Source: Microtetraspora malaysiensis (GTDB lineage: Bacteria > Actinomycetota > Actinomycetes > Streptosporangiales > Streptosporangiaceae). Taken from it: DNA of 64,000 nucleotides. Under the pieces are notes generated by a model, which worked only from the letters and a program-made list of their open reading frames with translations, searched no databases and was not told where the DNA came from. The position numbers were made by a program, and so were the translations under genes. Below, piece by piece: positions 7,854 through 17,600 of this stretch. Each line of letters opens with the position of its first letter. Position 1 is the first letter of the stretch. The stretch covers positions 186,001-250,000 of the forward strand of contig NZ_BBYJ01000005.1 in NCBI RefSeq assembly GCF_001528665.1. The letters are read 5' to 3'.

Positions 7854-8987
7854 GTGCGAGTGCTCGGGCTGATGTCAGGGACGTCCCATGACGGGATCGA
7901 CAGCGCGGTCGTGGACTGGACCATGGCCGCCGACGGCGTTCTCACCGGCGTGGTCGAGCATGTGGGCGCGCGGCCGTACGAGCCGGAGCTGCGGGCCGCG
8001 ATCGTCGCCGCGCTGCCGCCGCACCCGGTCGACATGGCGCAGGTGTGCCGCCTGGACACGCTGATCGGCCAGGCGTTCGCCGGAGCGGCGCGGGAGTGCC
8101 CCGCCGCCGACCTGATCTGCTCGCACGGGCAGACCCTCTACCACTGGGTCGAGGACGGCCGGGTCCGGGGCACGCTGCAGCTCGGCCAGCCCGCCTGGAT
8201 CGCCGAGAGCCTCGGCGTCCCGGTCGTCTCGGACCTGCGCGTCCGCGACGTGAGCGCGGGCGGCCACGGCGCGCCCCTGGTGTCCGCGTTCGACCTGCCG
8301 CTGCTGGCCGGACTGCCCGGCCGCGCCGGGGCGCTCAACCTCGGCGGGATCGCCAACCTCACCGTGCCGGCCGTCCCGGTGGCGTACGACACCGGCCCGG
8401 CCTCCGCCCTCCTGGACGCCGCCGTGCTCGCCGCGACCGGCCGGCCGTACGACGAGGACGGCAGGATCTCGGCGGCGGGGAGGGTCCACGAGGGGCTGCT
8501 CGCCGAGCTCCTCGCCGACCCGTACTACCGGCGCACGCCGCCCAAGAGCACGGGCAAGGAGCTGTTCCACGAGGGGTACCTCGCGAGGGTGGCGGCGCCG
8601 TACGCGCCGGACCTGGCGGACCTGCTCGCGACGTTGGCCGCGCTGACCGGGGAGACCGTGGCGGCGGAGATCCGGCGGCACCGGCTGGACACGGTGGTCG
8701 TGTCCGGCGGCGGCGTGCGCAACCCGGTCGTCATGGACGAGTTGCGGCGCCGGGCGCCGGGCGCCCGCTTCCTGGCGAGCGACGAGCTGGGCGTGCCCTC
8801 CGACGCCAAGGAGGCGATCGCGTTCTCCTATCTGGGCTGGCTGACCGCGCACGGGCTGGCGGGGACGGTGCCCGGCTGCACGGGCGCGTCCGGGGCGCGG
8901 ATTCTGGGCACCGTCACCCCGGGACGCGGCCCGCTGCGGCTGCCGGAGCCTCTCGCCGCACTGCCGGAGCGGCTCCGGCTGCGCTGA
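7854..8987 (+). CDS. anmK: anhydro-N-acetylmuramic acid kinase
   Basis: A 377-residue AnmK, which hydrolyses the 1,6-anhydro ring and phosphorylates anhydroMurNAc to MurNAc-6-phosphate. The hallmark N-terminus [19 protein letters not shown], then [37 protein letters not shown] and [18 protein letters not shown], are all present and in order; length is typical. GTG 7854 follows AAGGAG. No murQ etherase lies in the window, so the product must be processed by a gene elsewhere. Transcribed away from nagK. Confidence 0.95.
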   Translation: MRVLGLMSGTSHDGIDSAVVDWTMAADGVLTGVVEHVGARPYEPELRAAIVAALPPHPVDMAQVCRLDTLIGQAFAGAARECPAADLICSHGQTLYHWVEDGRVRGTLQLGQPAWIAESLGVPVVSDLRVRDVSAGGHGAPLVSAFDLPLLAGLPGRAGALNLGGIANLTVPAVPVAYDTGPASALLDAAVLAATGRPYDEDGRISAAGRVHEGLLAELLADPYYRRTPPKSTGKELFHEGYLARVAAPYAPDLADLLATLAALTGETVAAEIRRHRLDTVVVSGGGVRNPVVMDELRRRAPGARFLASDELGVPSDAKEAIAFSYLGWLTAHGLAGTVPGCTGASGARILGTVTPGRGPLRLPEPLAALPERLRLR

Positions 8988-9042
8988 CCCGCGGTTCGGG
9001 CGGCGGAGTGTCCGGGATCGAGAATGGGACTGTAAAAGGACG

Positions 9043-9064
9043 CGATTAGGGCTTTCCGTAATCG
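9043..9064. promoter_or_regulatory. short dyad upstream of the P-type ATPase locus
   Basis: In the 183-base gap after anmK, CGATTA (9043-9048) and TAATCG (9059-9064) form a 6-base inverted repeat around a 10-base spacer. It sits about 110 bases before the next start. It is the only structure I see in this gap; function is a guess (operator). Confidence 0.25.
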
Positions 9065-9170
9065 ACGGGCGGGCGAAGTATGGAGATACGGGAGGCGCGC
9101 CCGCAGCCGGGCGCTTTCCTCCCTGCCGTCTTGCCGGGGGACCGCTCCCGGGTGGAGGAGGGACTCGATC

Positions 9171-9764
9171 GTGACGGAGACGCCCCAGACGGGCCGCACG
9201 ACCCGTACACGCGCGGCCACGACGCCCCGGCCGACGACGAAGAAGCAGCCGGCCGTGGAGACGCCCGCGAGCAAGCGGACGACGACGGCGACGCGGACAG
9301 CCGCGACGCGGACCGCCGCCGGGACGCGGGCCGCCGCGACGCGGACAACGCGGACCGCCGCGACCCGCGCGCGCGCCGCCCGCACCGCGTCCACACCGAC
9401 GCCGATGCCGACCCCGATCACGCAGGGGCAGCATGACGGGCACAACGGTGAATTCACGCTGAACCTGCCCATGGTCAGCCTCCAGTTCCACCGGCCGCAA
9501 ATGCCGCACGTGGAGATGCCGCACATGAGCCGCCAGGAGGTCGGCCACGCCGTGGACGTGGCGCGGTCGTTCCTGCCGCCGCCGGAGCGCGTCATCTACT
9601 ACGGAGGCCTCGGCGCCCTCGCCGTCCTCGGCGTGCTCGAATGGCCGGTCGCCGCCGCCATCGGCGTGGGGACCATGCTCGCGCAGCGGGGTCGCACGGA
9701 GGAGTCCAAGGCCTGGTCGCGGGCGCGGACTCCGGCGATGCGGTCCGCTCGGACGCGCGGGTGA
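9171..9764 (+). CDS. Thr/Arg/Ala-rich protein with C-terminal membrane segment
   Basis: A 197-residue protein. Residues 1-85 are a low-complexity, strongly basic Thr-Arg-Ala tract with near-repeats such as TRTAATRTAAGTRAAATRTT, suggesting a disordered nucleic-acid- or wall-binding tail. Residues 95-130 are Met/His-rich (MPHVEMPHMSRQEVGHAVD). One hydrophobic hairpin follows (VIYYGGLGALAVLGVLEW, then PVAAAIGVGTML). GTG 9171 has GGAGGAGGG upstream. It lies 84 bases before the giant P-type ATPase and is probably co-transcribed. The Met/His cluster beside a cation pump may bind metal, which is inference. I do not recognise a named family. Confidence 0.65.
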   Translation: MTETPQTGRTTRTRAATTPRPTTKKQPAVETPASKRTTTATRTAATRTAAGTRAAATRTTRTAATRARAARTASTPTPMPTPITQGQHDGHNGEFTLNLPMVSLQFHRPQMPHVEMPHMSRQEVGHAVDVARSFLPPPERVIYYGGLGALAVLGVLEWPVAAAIGVGTMLAQRGRTEESKAWSRARTPAMRSARTRG

Positions 9765-9848
9765 TGCCGCCATCCCGTCCGGGCGGCGGCCAGACGCCCA
9801 CCCGGACCGCCGCCCACCCGATCCACGTGACAGACCGGAGTCGCTGAC

Positions 9849-12800
9849 ATGGCGCTTCCCGGACTGTCCGCTTTCGGCACGCTGCTCAGCATCCTCCCGG
9901 AGCCGCTGCGAAGTTTCGTACCACGCCCGCGCCGCCTCCAGGCGTGCGCGGGCGGAACCCGGATCGAACTGCGCCGCATCGGCGGCCCCGGAACCCGGGA
10001 CGCGGCCGAGGCGCTTGAGGCCCGCCTGTGCGAGGCGGGCGCCGACCGCGCCGAGGTGAACGGCGCGCTCGGCTGCGTCTTCGTGCGTCACGCCGAGGAC
10101 GCCGATCTGTCCCGCCTGCTGGCGATCGTCCAGGAGTGCGACACGGGCGTGGCCGAGCCCGACGGCCAGGAGGCCGACCCGCCGGGCGGGGGCGACCCCG
10201 ACCCGGGCGACGTCGGCGACGAAGAGGAGGCCGAGCAGGCCGAGCAGGCCGGCGGCGTCCGGTGGGCGCGCGACGGCGTGGCACAGCAGGTCCACGCGAG
10301 CATCGCCCTGGTCGGCGGCATCGCCGGCACCGGCCTCGCGCTGGCCGGGCTCCTCACCCATGTACGGCGGCTGCCACCCACCGTCCCCGCCTTCGTGGGG
10401 CTCGTGGAGCACATGCCCCGGGTGCGGGTGACCCTGGAACGCCGGATCGGGGTGCCGGCCACCGACACGCTCTTCACGGCGACCCGCATCGTCATCCAGA
10501 CGCTCGCGGTGCGGCCCATCGCCCTCTTCCTCGACTCGCTCGCGGCCGCGGGCCGGTACGCCGACGCCCGGGCGGGCTGTCGCTCCTGGGCCCGGCGCGA
10601 GCAGGAGTTCGCGGCGCACGAAGGGGCCTACCGCCACCTGCGCGTGCTCGCCAAGCCCCGTTCCGCGCCCCTGCCGCACGGCCCGATCGAGCGGTACGCC
10701 GAGGCGGCCAGCTTCGCCGCCCTGGGCGCGCAGGGCCTCACCTCGGTGATCAGCCGCAGCCAGGAGCGCGGCGTTTCGGTGCTGATCTCGACGACGCCCA
10801 AGGCGGCCCGGCTCGGCCGGGACGGCTTCATCAGTGTCCTCGTGCGCGTGCTGTCGGAGCGTGGCGGCATCGTGCTGCACCGCATCGCGCTGCGCCGGAT
10901 GGACCGGATCGACACCGTCCTCATCGACGCCGCCGTCCTCGCCACCGGAGGGTGGGAGATCGAGGAGGTGGTGCCGCTCACGCCGGACGGCGATCGCGAC
11001 ACGCTGCACGCCCGGCTGTACACGCTCCTCGACCTGAAGAAGCCGGACGCGCGGCGCACGGACGGCGACTGGGTCGCCGAGCCGCTCCCGCGCGAGCGGG
11101 AACAGGAGACGGGGGAGACCGAGCGGCTGACGCTGTGGCGCGAGCACGGGGTACGGCCGATCGAGGTGTGGAGGGACGGCACGCGGGTCGCGCTCGTGGG
11201 TCTCGCGCCCGAATTGCACCCGCTCTCGGAGGCGCTCGCCGCGGCGCCGATGGGCACCGCCCGCGTCATGATCGCCGGCGGGGAGCCGGGCCTCGGCCGC
11301 CGCCTGGGCGTGGACCAGACGGCGGCACGCGCCGCGCACCTGGCCGACACGGTGCGGAACCTCCAACGGGACGGGCACGGCGTCGCGCTCGTGTCGCGAC
11401 GCTCCCCGCACGGGTTGTCGGAGGCCGACCTCGGCATCGGCGTCTTCCGGAGCGGCTCGTCGCACGTGCCCTGGGACGCCGACGTGATCGCCGACCTGGA
11501 GGGCGTCCACCTGCTGCTGCGCGGCCTGCCGTATGCCAGGAAGGCCAGCGAGCAGAGCGTCCGGGTGACCATGTTCGCCGCCGTGCTCGGTCTCGGGCTG
11601 GCGGCGCTCGGCCCCGGCCGGCGCGCGATCCCGAGCGCCATCCTCCTCGGCGACGCCACCGCGCTGGCGGCGATGGTCGTCGGCGCGCTGGTGGGCCGCG
11701 GCCTGCGCGGTGTGCGGCCGCCGACCGCCACCGACCGCACGCCCTGGCACGCGATGGCGACGTCGGACGTGCTGACCCGGCTGGACACCTCGTCCGCCGG
11801 CCTGGAAGAGGAGGAGGCCGTCCACCGGCACGGGGAGGTCGCGCCCCACGTGCCGGAGAAGCCGCCGTCGCTGGTCCGGGCGTCCGTCGAGGAGCTCGCG
11901 AACCCGCTGACCCCGGTCCTCGCCACCGGCGCGGGAGTGTCGGCCGTGGTCGGCTCGGTCCTGGACGCCGTCCTGATCGGCGGGGTGATGGTCGTGGACG
12001 CCGTCCTCGGCGGCGCCCAGCGCAGGGACGCCCAGCGCGCCCTGCGCCACCTCACGAAGGAGACCGAGCTCCACGTACGGCTCCTGCGCCGGGGCGGCCA
12101 CGGGGGAGCGATCGCCGAGGACCTGGTCCAGGGCGACGTGATCGAGCTGCGCGCCGGGGACGCGGTGCCCGCCGACGCCCGGCTGATCAGGGCGGTCGGC
12201 CTGGAGGTGGACGAGTCCACGCTCACGGGCGAGTCGCAGCTCGTGAGCAAGACGACGGCGCCCACGGCGGCGCCGGCCGTCGCCGACCGGACGTCGATGG
12301 TCTACCAGGGCACCACCGTCGCGGCCGGGCACGGCCTGGCCGTGGTCGTCGCGGTCGGCGGGGGGACCGAGGTGGGCCGTACGGCGGAGATGGGCGGTGA
12401 GGGGCCGCCCCCGAGCGGGGTGGAGCTGCGCCTGCGCGAACTGAGCCAGCGCATCCTGCCCGTCGCGCTCGGCTCCGGCGCGCTGCTGATGGTGATCGAC
12501 CTGCTGCGCGGTTCGCCGGTCGCCTCCGCCGTGTCGACCGCGGTGAGCCTGTCCGTCGCCGCGGTCCCGGAGGGGCTGCCGTTCATCGCCACCGTGGCGG
12601 AGCTGGCCGCCGCCAGGCGGCTGTCCACCCGCAACACCCTGGTCAGGAATCCCGCGACCATCGAGGCGCTCGGCCGCGTGGACGTGCTGTGCTTCGACAA
12701 GACCGGGACCCTCACCGAGGGGCGCATCAGCCTGGGCCGGGTGTCGGACGGCTGGACGGAGGAGGACGTGGACGCCCTCACCCCGGGGCTGCGCCCGATC

Positions 12801-14363
12801 GTCGGCGCCGCCCTGCGCGCGTCCCCCCGGTTCGGGGGCGGCCGGGCCATCCCGCACCCGACCGACCGGGCCGTGGTGGACGGGGGGACCCGCATCGGCG
12901 TGACCCCCGAGGACGGTCTGCGCGAGTGGACGCGCGTCGACGAGATGCCGTTCGAGCCGGCCCGCGGCTACCACGCCGTGCTCGGCCTGTCCGAGGCCGG
13001 CCACCTGCTGAGCGTCAAGGGGGCGCCCGAGGTCGTGCTGGAGCGCTGCGACAGCGTCGTACGCGATGGCGGGGCCGTCCCCCTGGACGACAAGATCCGG
13101 ACGGAGCTGGAGGAGGAGGTGGACCGGCTGGCCCGGCAGGGCTACCGCGTGCTCGCGGTGGCCGAGCGCCGCGCGTCCAGCCGAGCCGACCTGGACGAGT
13201 CCCGGATCAGCCGGCTGTGCTTCCTCGGCTACCTCGGCCTGTCCGACCCGGTACGGCCCACGGCGAAGCGGAGCGTGGAGGGGCTGATCCGCGCCGGGGT
13301 CCGGGTCGTCATGATCACGGGTGACCACCCGAGCACGGCCGAGGCGATCGGGGCCGAGGTCGGCGCGCTGAACGGGATGCCCGTCATGACCGGCCCCGAG
13401 ATCGACGAGATGGACGACGACGCCCTGGTCGACCTGCTGCCCAAGGTGTCGGTCTTCGCGCGGGTCACCCCCGCGCACAAGGCGCGGATCGTGTCCTGCC
13501 TGCGCCGCGCCGGGAAGGTCGTGGCGGTCACCGGCGACGGCGCCAACGATGTGCCCGCGATCCGGCTCGCCGACGTGGGGGTGGCGCTCGGATCGGGGGC
13601 CACGCCCGCCGCCCGCGCCGCCGCGGACATCGTCGTGGCGGACAACCGCATTGAGACGATCATCGACGCCATCGTCGAGGGGCGGGCGATGTGGGGATCG
13701 GTCCGCGAGTCGCTGGGCATCCTGCTCGGCGGCAACGTCGGGGAGATCCTCTTCACCGTGGGCTCCAGCCTGCTCACCCGGCGCAGCGCGCTGAACGCCC
13801 GCCAGCTTCTCCTGGTCAACCTGCTCACCGACATGCTCCCGGCCATGATGGTCGCGGTGCGCCCGCCGAGCGCCATCAGCCCGGAGAAGCTCCTGGAGGA
13901 GGGGCCGGAGGTGTCCCTCGGCGAAGCCCTGACCCGCGACATCTACGTACGCGCCGGGACGACGGCCGTGGGCGCCGGGCTGGCCTGGGCACTGGCGCGG
14001 ATGACCGGGACGCGCGGACGGGCGGACACGGTCGGGCTGATCGGCCTGGTGGCGACGCAGTTGCTGCAGACGCTCATGGCCGGCGGCAGGGATCGCCCGG
14101 TCACGCTGGCCGCGCTGGCGTCGCTCGCCGTCCTGGCCCTGATCGTGTCGGTTCCCGGACTCAGCCACTTCTTCGGCTGCCGCCCGGTCGGGCCGTTCGG
14201 CTGGGGCATCGGGCTCGGCTGCGCCACGGGGATCGGTCTGCTGGGGCGGGTGGTCGAGCGGGCGGTGGCGCTCCACCCGGCGGGCTATCCTGAGGTTCAC
14301 CCCGAGATTTCGGTCGCACCGCAGGTCACACTGGTTCCTGCCATCACGGGGGCCGCCGAGTAG
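9849..14363 (+). CDS. large cation-transporting P-type ATPase (CtpI-like) with long N-terminal extension
   Basis: A 1504-residue P-type ATPase. The first 650 residues form an extension with degenerate ferredoxin-like modules (IELRRIGGPGTRDAAEALEA..., PIEVWRDGTRVALVGLAP) and Gly/Asp/Glu-rich linkers. The catalytic half carries TGES near 793, PEGLP near 907 (in place of the CPC of heavy-metal pumps), the phosphorylated Asp950 in CFDKTGTLTEG, MITGDHPSTAEAIG, and the hinge VTGDGANDVPAI near 1227. Four C-terminal membrane segments follow (VGEILFTVGSSLLTRR, LLLVNLLTDMLPAMMVA and others). This layout matches the very large mycobacterial/actinobacterial CtpI-type pumps, whose ion is not settled. PEGLP is typical of P2-type Ca/Mg pumps. 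Confidence 0.88.
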   Translation: MALPGLSAFGTLLSILPEPLRSFVPRPRRLQACAGGTRIELRRIGGPGTRDAAEALEARLCEAGADRAEVNGALGCVFVRHAEDADLSRLLAIVQECDTGVAEPDGQEADPPGGGDPDPGDVGDEEEAEQAEQAGGVRWARDGVAQQVHASIALVGGIAGTGLALAGLLTHVRRLPPTVPAFVGLVEHMPRVRVTLERRIGVPATDTLFTATRIVIQTLAVRPIALFLDSLAAAGRYADARAGCRSWARREQEFAAHEGAYRHLRVLAKPRSAPLPHGPIERYAEAASFAALGAQGLTSVISRSQERGVSVLISTTPKAARLGRDGFISVLVRVLSERGGIVLHRIALRRMDRIDTVLIDAAVLATGGWEIEEVVPLTPDGDRDTLHARLYTLLDLKKPDARRTDGDWVAEPLPREREQETGETERLTLWREHGVRPIEVWRDGTRVALVGLAPELHPLSEALAAAPMGTARVMIAGGEPGLGRRLGVDQTAARAAHLADTVRNLQRDGHGVALVSRRSPHGLSEADLGIGVFRSGSSHVPWDADVIADLEGVHLLLRGLPYARKASEQSVRVTMFAAVLGLGLAALGPGRRAIPSAILLGDATALAAMVVGALVGRGLRGVRPPTATDRTPWHAMATSDVLTRLDTSSAGLEEEEAVHRHGEVAPHVPEKPPSLVRASVEELANPLTPVLATGAGVSAVVGSVLDAVLIGGVMVVDAVLGGAQRRDAQRALRHLTKETELHVRLLRRGGHGGAIAEDLVQGDVIELRAGDAVPADARLIRAVGLEVDESTLTGESQLVSKTTAPTAAPAVADRTSMVYQGTTVAAGHGLAVVVAVGGGTEVGRTAEMGGEGPPPSGVELRLRELSQRILPVALGSGALLMVIDLLRGSPVASAVSTAVSLSVAAVPEGLPFIATVAELAAARRLSTRNTLVRNPATIEALGRVDVLCFDKTGTLTEGRISLGRVSDGWTEEDVDALTPGLRPIVGAALRASPRFGGGRAIPHPTDRAVVDGGTRIGVTPEDGLREWTRVDEMPFEPARGYHAVLGLSEAGHLLSVKGAPEVVLERCDSVVRDGGAVPLDDKIRTELEEEVDRLARQGYRVLAVAERRASSRADLDESRISRLCFLGYLGLSDPVRPTAKRSVEGLIRAGVRVVMITGDHPSTAEAIGAEVGALNGMPVMTGPEIDEMDDDALVDLLPKVSVFARVTPAHKARIVSCLRRAGKVVAVTGDGANDVPAIRLADVGVALGSGATPAARAAADIVVADNRIETIIDAIVEGRAMWGSVRESLGILLGGNVGEILFTVGSSLLTRRSALNARQLLLVNLLTDMLPAMMVAVRPPSAISPEKLLEEGPEVSLGEALTRDIYVRAGTTAVGAGLAWALARMTGTRGRADTVGLIGLVATQLLQTLMAGGRDRPVTLAALASLAVLALIVSVPGLSHFFGCRPVGPFGWGIGLGCATGIGLLGRVVERAVALHPAGYPEVHPEISVAPQVTLVPAITGAAE

Positions 14364-14372
14364 TCATTGCCT

Positions 14373-14394
14373 GTTCATCCTCCGTTCACTTAGA
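14373..14394 (+). promoter_or_regulatory. candidate PHO box (two 11-base direct repeat units)
   Basis: GTTCATCCTCC (14373-14383) is followed directly by GTTCACTTAGA (14384-14394). This reproduces the 11-base spacing and GTTCA core of PhoP direct repeat units described in Streptomyces. It lies 71 bases before the GTG of the next small ORF. Two adjoining units are the minimum described for PhoP binding. PhoP control is inferred from the motif only. Confidence 0.4.
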
Positions 14395-14464
14395 TGGTGC
14401 CTCACTATCCGTTTATGTGGTGGAATCTGGCCGTAAGTGCAGTTTCACCCCCGTGAGGTATCAA

Positions 14465-14605
14465 GTGTCCGAATTCCTGGCTTCCATCCTGGCCAAGGCG
14501 GCCTTCATGCTCCTCGAGGCCCTGATCATGCGGATCGTCCAGTCCCTGGTCATGTCCACGATGCGTACGGGCGGGCCCCAGCCGGTCTTCTTCCAGGCCG
14601 CGTAG
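14465..14605 (+). CDS. 46-residue hydrophobic/amphipathic protein
   Basis: GTG 14465, preceded by GTGAGG, encodes a 46-residue protein: VSEFLASILAKAAFMLLEAL then IMRIVQSLVMSTMRTGG, ending QPVFFQAA. It is a single hydrophobic or amphipathic helix with a short polar tail, of the type conserved but unnamed in several actinomycetes. A longer in-frame start (14417) exists but lacks a good ribosome-binding site and gives a poorly composed N-terminus. Upstream is the putative PHO box. No function can be assigned; a small membrane peptide is my reading. Confidence 0.55.
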   Translation: MSEFLASILAKAAFMLLEALIMRIVQSLVMSTMRTGGPQPVFFQAA

Positions 14606-14641
14606 GGCCCGGCCCGCTCCTTCCACTTCGGCGGGAGCTCC

Positions 14642-17600
14642 TCAGCCGCCGAACACGTCCTGCTGGTAGCGGCCCTCCGCGTCCAGCCGGCGTACCCCTT
14701 CTTCGCCGCAGATCTCCACCAGCGCCCGGCGCACCGCCGGGGCCATCCGCACGCCGTCGCCGCAGACGTACACGTACGCTCCGCGCTCGACCAGGTCACG
14801 CACACCCTCGGCGTCCGCGAGCAGCGCCTCCTGGACGTACCGGTGCGGGTGGCCGGGCAGCGCGGAGAACGCCACGCGCACGTCCGCGTCCCAGGTCTCG
14901 TCCCGGTACAGCCAGTCGTGCTCGGGGTGGCGGCAGCCGTAGAACACCTTCGCCGGACCGGCGTCCGGCAGCAGCGACCGCTCCTCCAGGAAGCCGCGCA
15001 ACGGCGCGAAACCGGTGCCGGGGCCGATCAGGACCAACGGCGTGGCCGGGTCGGCGGGCAGGTGGAACGGAGGAGAGGGCACCCGGACGTACCCGTAGAA
15101 CGCGTCCCCCGGCTCAAGACCGGCCAGGTAGGCCGAGCACATCCCCCGGTACCGCCCCGCCCCCGACCAGGCGGGGCCGTCCACCAGTCCCACCGTGATC
15201 CGTACCCGCCGCGGCCCGGCCAGCGGCGAGGAGGAGATCGAATAGAAGCGCGGCCGGATCGGGCCGCACATCTCCAGGAACGCCTCCAGCGGCAGCGCGA
15301 TCGACGGGAACCGCTCCAGCAGGGCCAGCACCGACACCCGCTTGGCCAGCACGTCCTCGGCGTAGTCGATCCGGGCCAGCTCGCCCCGCGTCCACGGGCA
15401 CTCGGTGAAGGACGCCAGCGTCTCCAGGTCCGAGCGGGTGGCGACCTCCTGCAGCTCGACGAACTCGGTCAGCAGCAGCTCCACCGGCACCGGAACGCCG
15501 AGCGGCAGGTGCGTGGCGCGCTCGCCCTCCTGGCTCAGCCGCACCACCTGACCGGCGGGCAGCCGCAGGCAGCGCGTCGCCCACGCGACCAGTTCGGGGT
15601 CGTTCCTCGCGTACACGGCGAGGTGGTTGCCCGCCTCGTACGTGACGCCCTCGGGCAGCTCGGCGACGATCGAGCGCACCCCGGGCCGGGGCCGCTCGTC
15701 GCCGAAGTCCCACAGCCCGGACGGGTCCCGGACCAGCTCCTCGTTGGAGATCACCGTGAGCGGGACCGCCCGATCGGAGACGACCGCGGGCCGCACCTGC
15801 GTCTGCGTCAGCAGCTCGGCCCGGTAGCGGCGGCCCTCCGGCTCGCCCGCCGCGCCCGCGCCGTACTCGGCGGCCAGCGCCGACCAGAGCGCGGCCGTCC
15901 AGGCCTGCACGTCGCCGTCGAAGTCGGCCGAGGCGTCGGCCTCGCCGCGCGGGACGAACTGCTCGGCCCCCGCGGCGAGCAGCTTGTCCTCGACCCTCCT
16001 CGGGAACGCCTGGTACGTCGGCCACTGCGTGTTGCCGCAGCCCAGCACGGCGAAGCGCAGCCCGCGCAGGTCGCCGAGACCCTCCGCCGCGTCGAAGGCG
16101 GCGGCGTTGTCCGGGGCCCGGCCGTTGTAGCTGGCCGCGACCACGACGAGCAGCCCGTCCCGGGGCGGCTCCAGCGCGTCGAGCGAGGTCAGCGTGGTCG
16201 CGAAGCCGGACCTGCGGGCCCGGTCGGCGACCTGCTCGGCGATGTCCTGCGAGGTGCCGAGGTTCGAGCCGTAGGCGACGGTCAGGCCCACCCCCTGGAC
16301 CCGGACCTGGGCGCCCTGCTCGGCCTCCGCCTCCGCCGGCTCGGGCTCGGGCGCGGTGTCCAGCCGCTCGGCCGTCCGGCGCGGTCGCACCCGCACCGTG
16401 AAGTTGTCCGGCTTGATGGTGAGGGTCTGCTTGATCTCCATCCGGTACGCCTCCGGATCGGAGATCGCGAACCGCTGGAGGACGAGCGCGAGCGCCAGCC
16501 GGGCCTCGGTGAGCGCGAACTGGCGGCCGATGCAGGCCCGCTCGCCGTTCCCGAACGGCTTGTACGCGTGCGGGTGGTGCGCGGCCTTGTTCTCGGGCAG
16601 CCAGCGGTCGATGTCGAACTCGTCGGGCCGCTCCCACGCCTTGGGGTGGCGGTGCAGCGGCGGCAGCAGCACCGCGCACTTGGTCCCCTTCGCCACCGGG
16701 TAGTGGCCCCCGATCACCGTGTCCTCGCGCGGCGCCAGCCCGATCGAGGGGATGGGTGACCAGATCCGCAGCGTCTCGTCGAGGATCCGCGGGATGACGT
16801 CCAGCTTCATGATCGTCTCGTACGTCGGGACGGTGTCGCCGGGAAGCAGGCGGTCGACCTCGGCGTACGCCTGGGCCAGCACCTGCGGGTTGCGCAGCAG
16901 GTTGTAGATCGCGAAGGAGAGCAGGCCGCTGGTGGTCTCGTGCCCGGCGATGAGGAAGGTCAGCACCTGGTCGCGGATGTTGGCGTCGGAGAGCCGCTCG
17001 CCGGTGCGCGGGTCGGCCGCCTGCAGCATCAGCCCGAGCAGGTCGGTCTCGCCCGTGCCGGCCCCGGCCGCGCGCCGCTCGCGGATGACCTCGTCGACCA
17101 GCTCGCGCATCCGAGCGATGTCCGCCTGGTACGCCTCGTCCGCCCGCCGCTTCATCTTGGTGACGAACGGGAGCTGGCGGTTGCGCGCCATCGCCTCGGT
17201 CAGCGCGTTGCCCATCGAGCGCAGGAAGGGGTGCAGCTCGGCGCTCCGGAAGGAGTCGAAGCGGTAGCCGAACCCGGTGAGCGAGATCGTGTCCAGGGTC
17301 AGCCGCGTCATGTCCTCGGGCACGTTGACCTCGTCGGAGCGGGCCCACTTCGCGGTCAGCGCCTCGGCGACCTCCAGCATCTGCGGGAAGTACGCCTTCA
17401 TCGACCGCTGCCCGAACGCGGGCAGGAGGATCCGGTGCGCCTGCCCCCAGACCGGGTCGTCGCCGCGCGCGGTGAACAGGCCGTCACCGGCGAAGTCGCG
17501 CACTGTGGACAGCGGCGCGTCCACCGGCTTGTAGAACCGGCTTTCGTCGCACAGCTCCGCCACCAGGTCGGGGTCGTAGACGAAGAGCACGCTCCGGCCG

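Noticed and set aside
7875-14300. A 2141-codon open frame on the minus strand
   Set aside because: It is antisense to anmK, the basic protein gene and the P-type ATPase, and its product is an Arg/Gly/Ala/His-rich mirror of high-GC coding DNA with no domain. Long antisense frames are common at this G+C.
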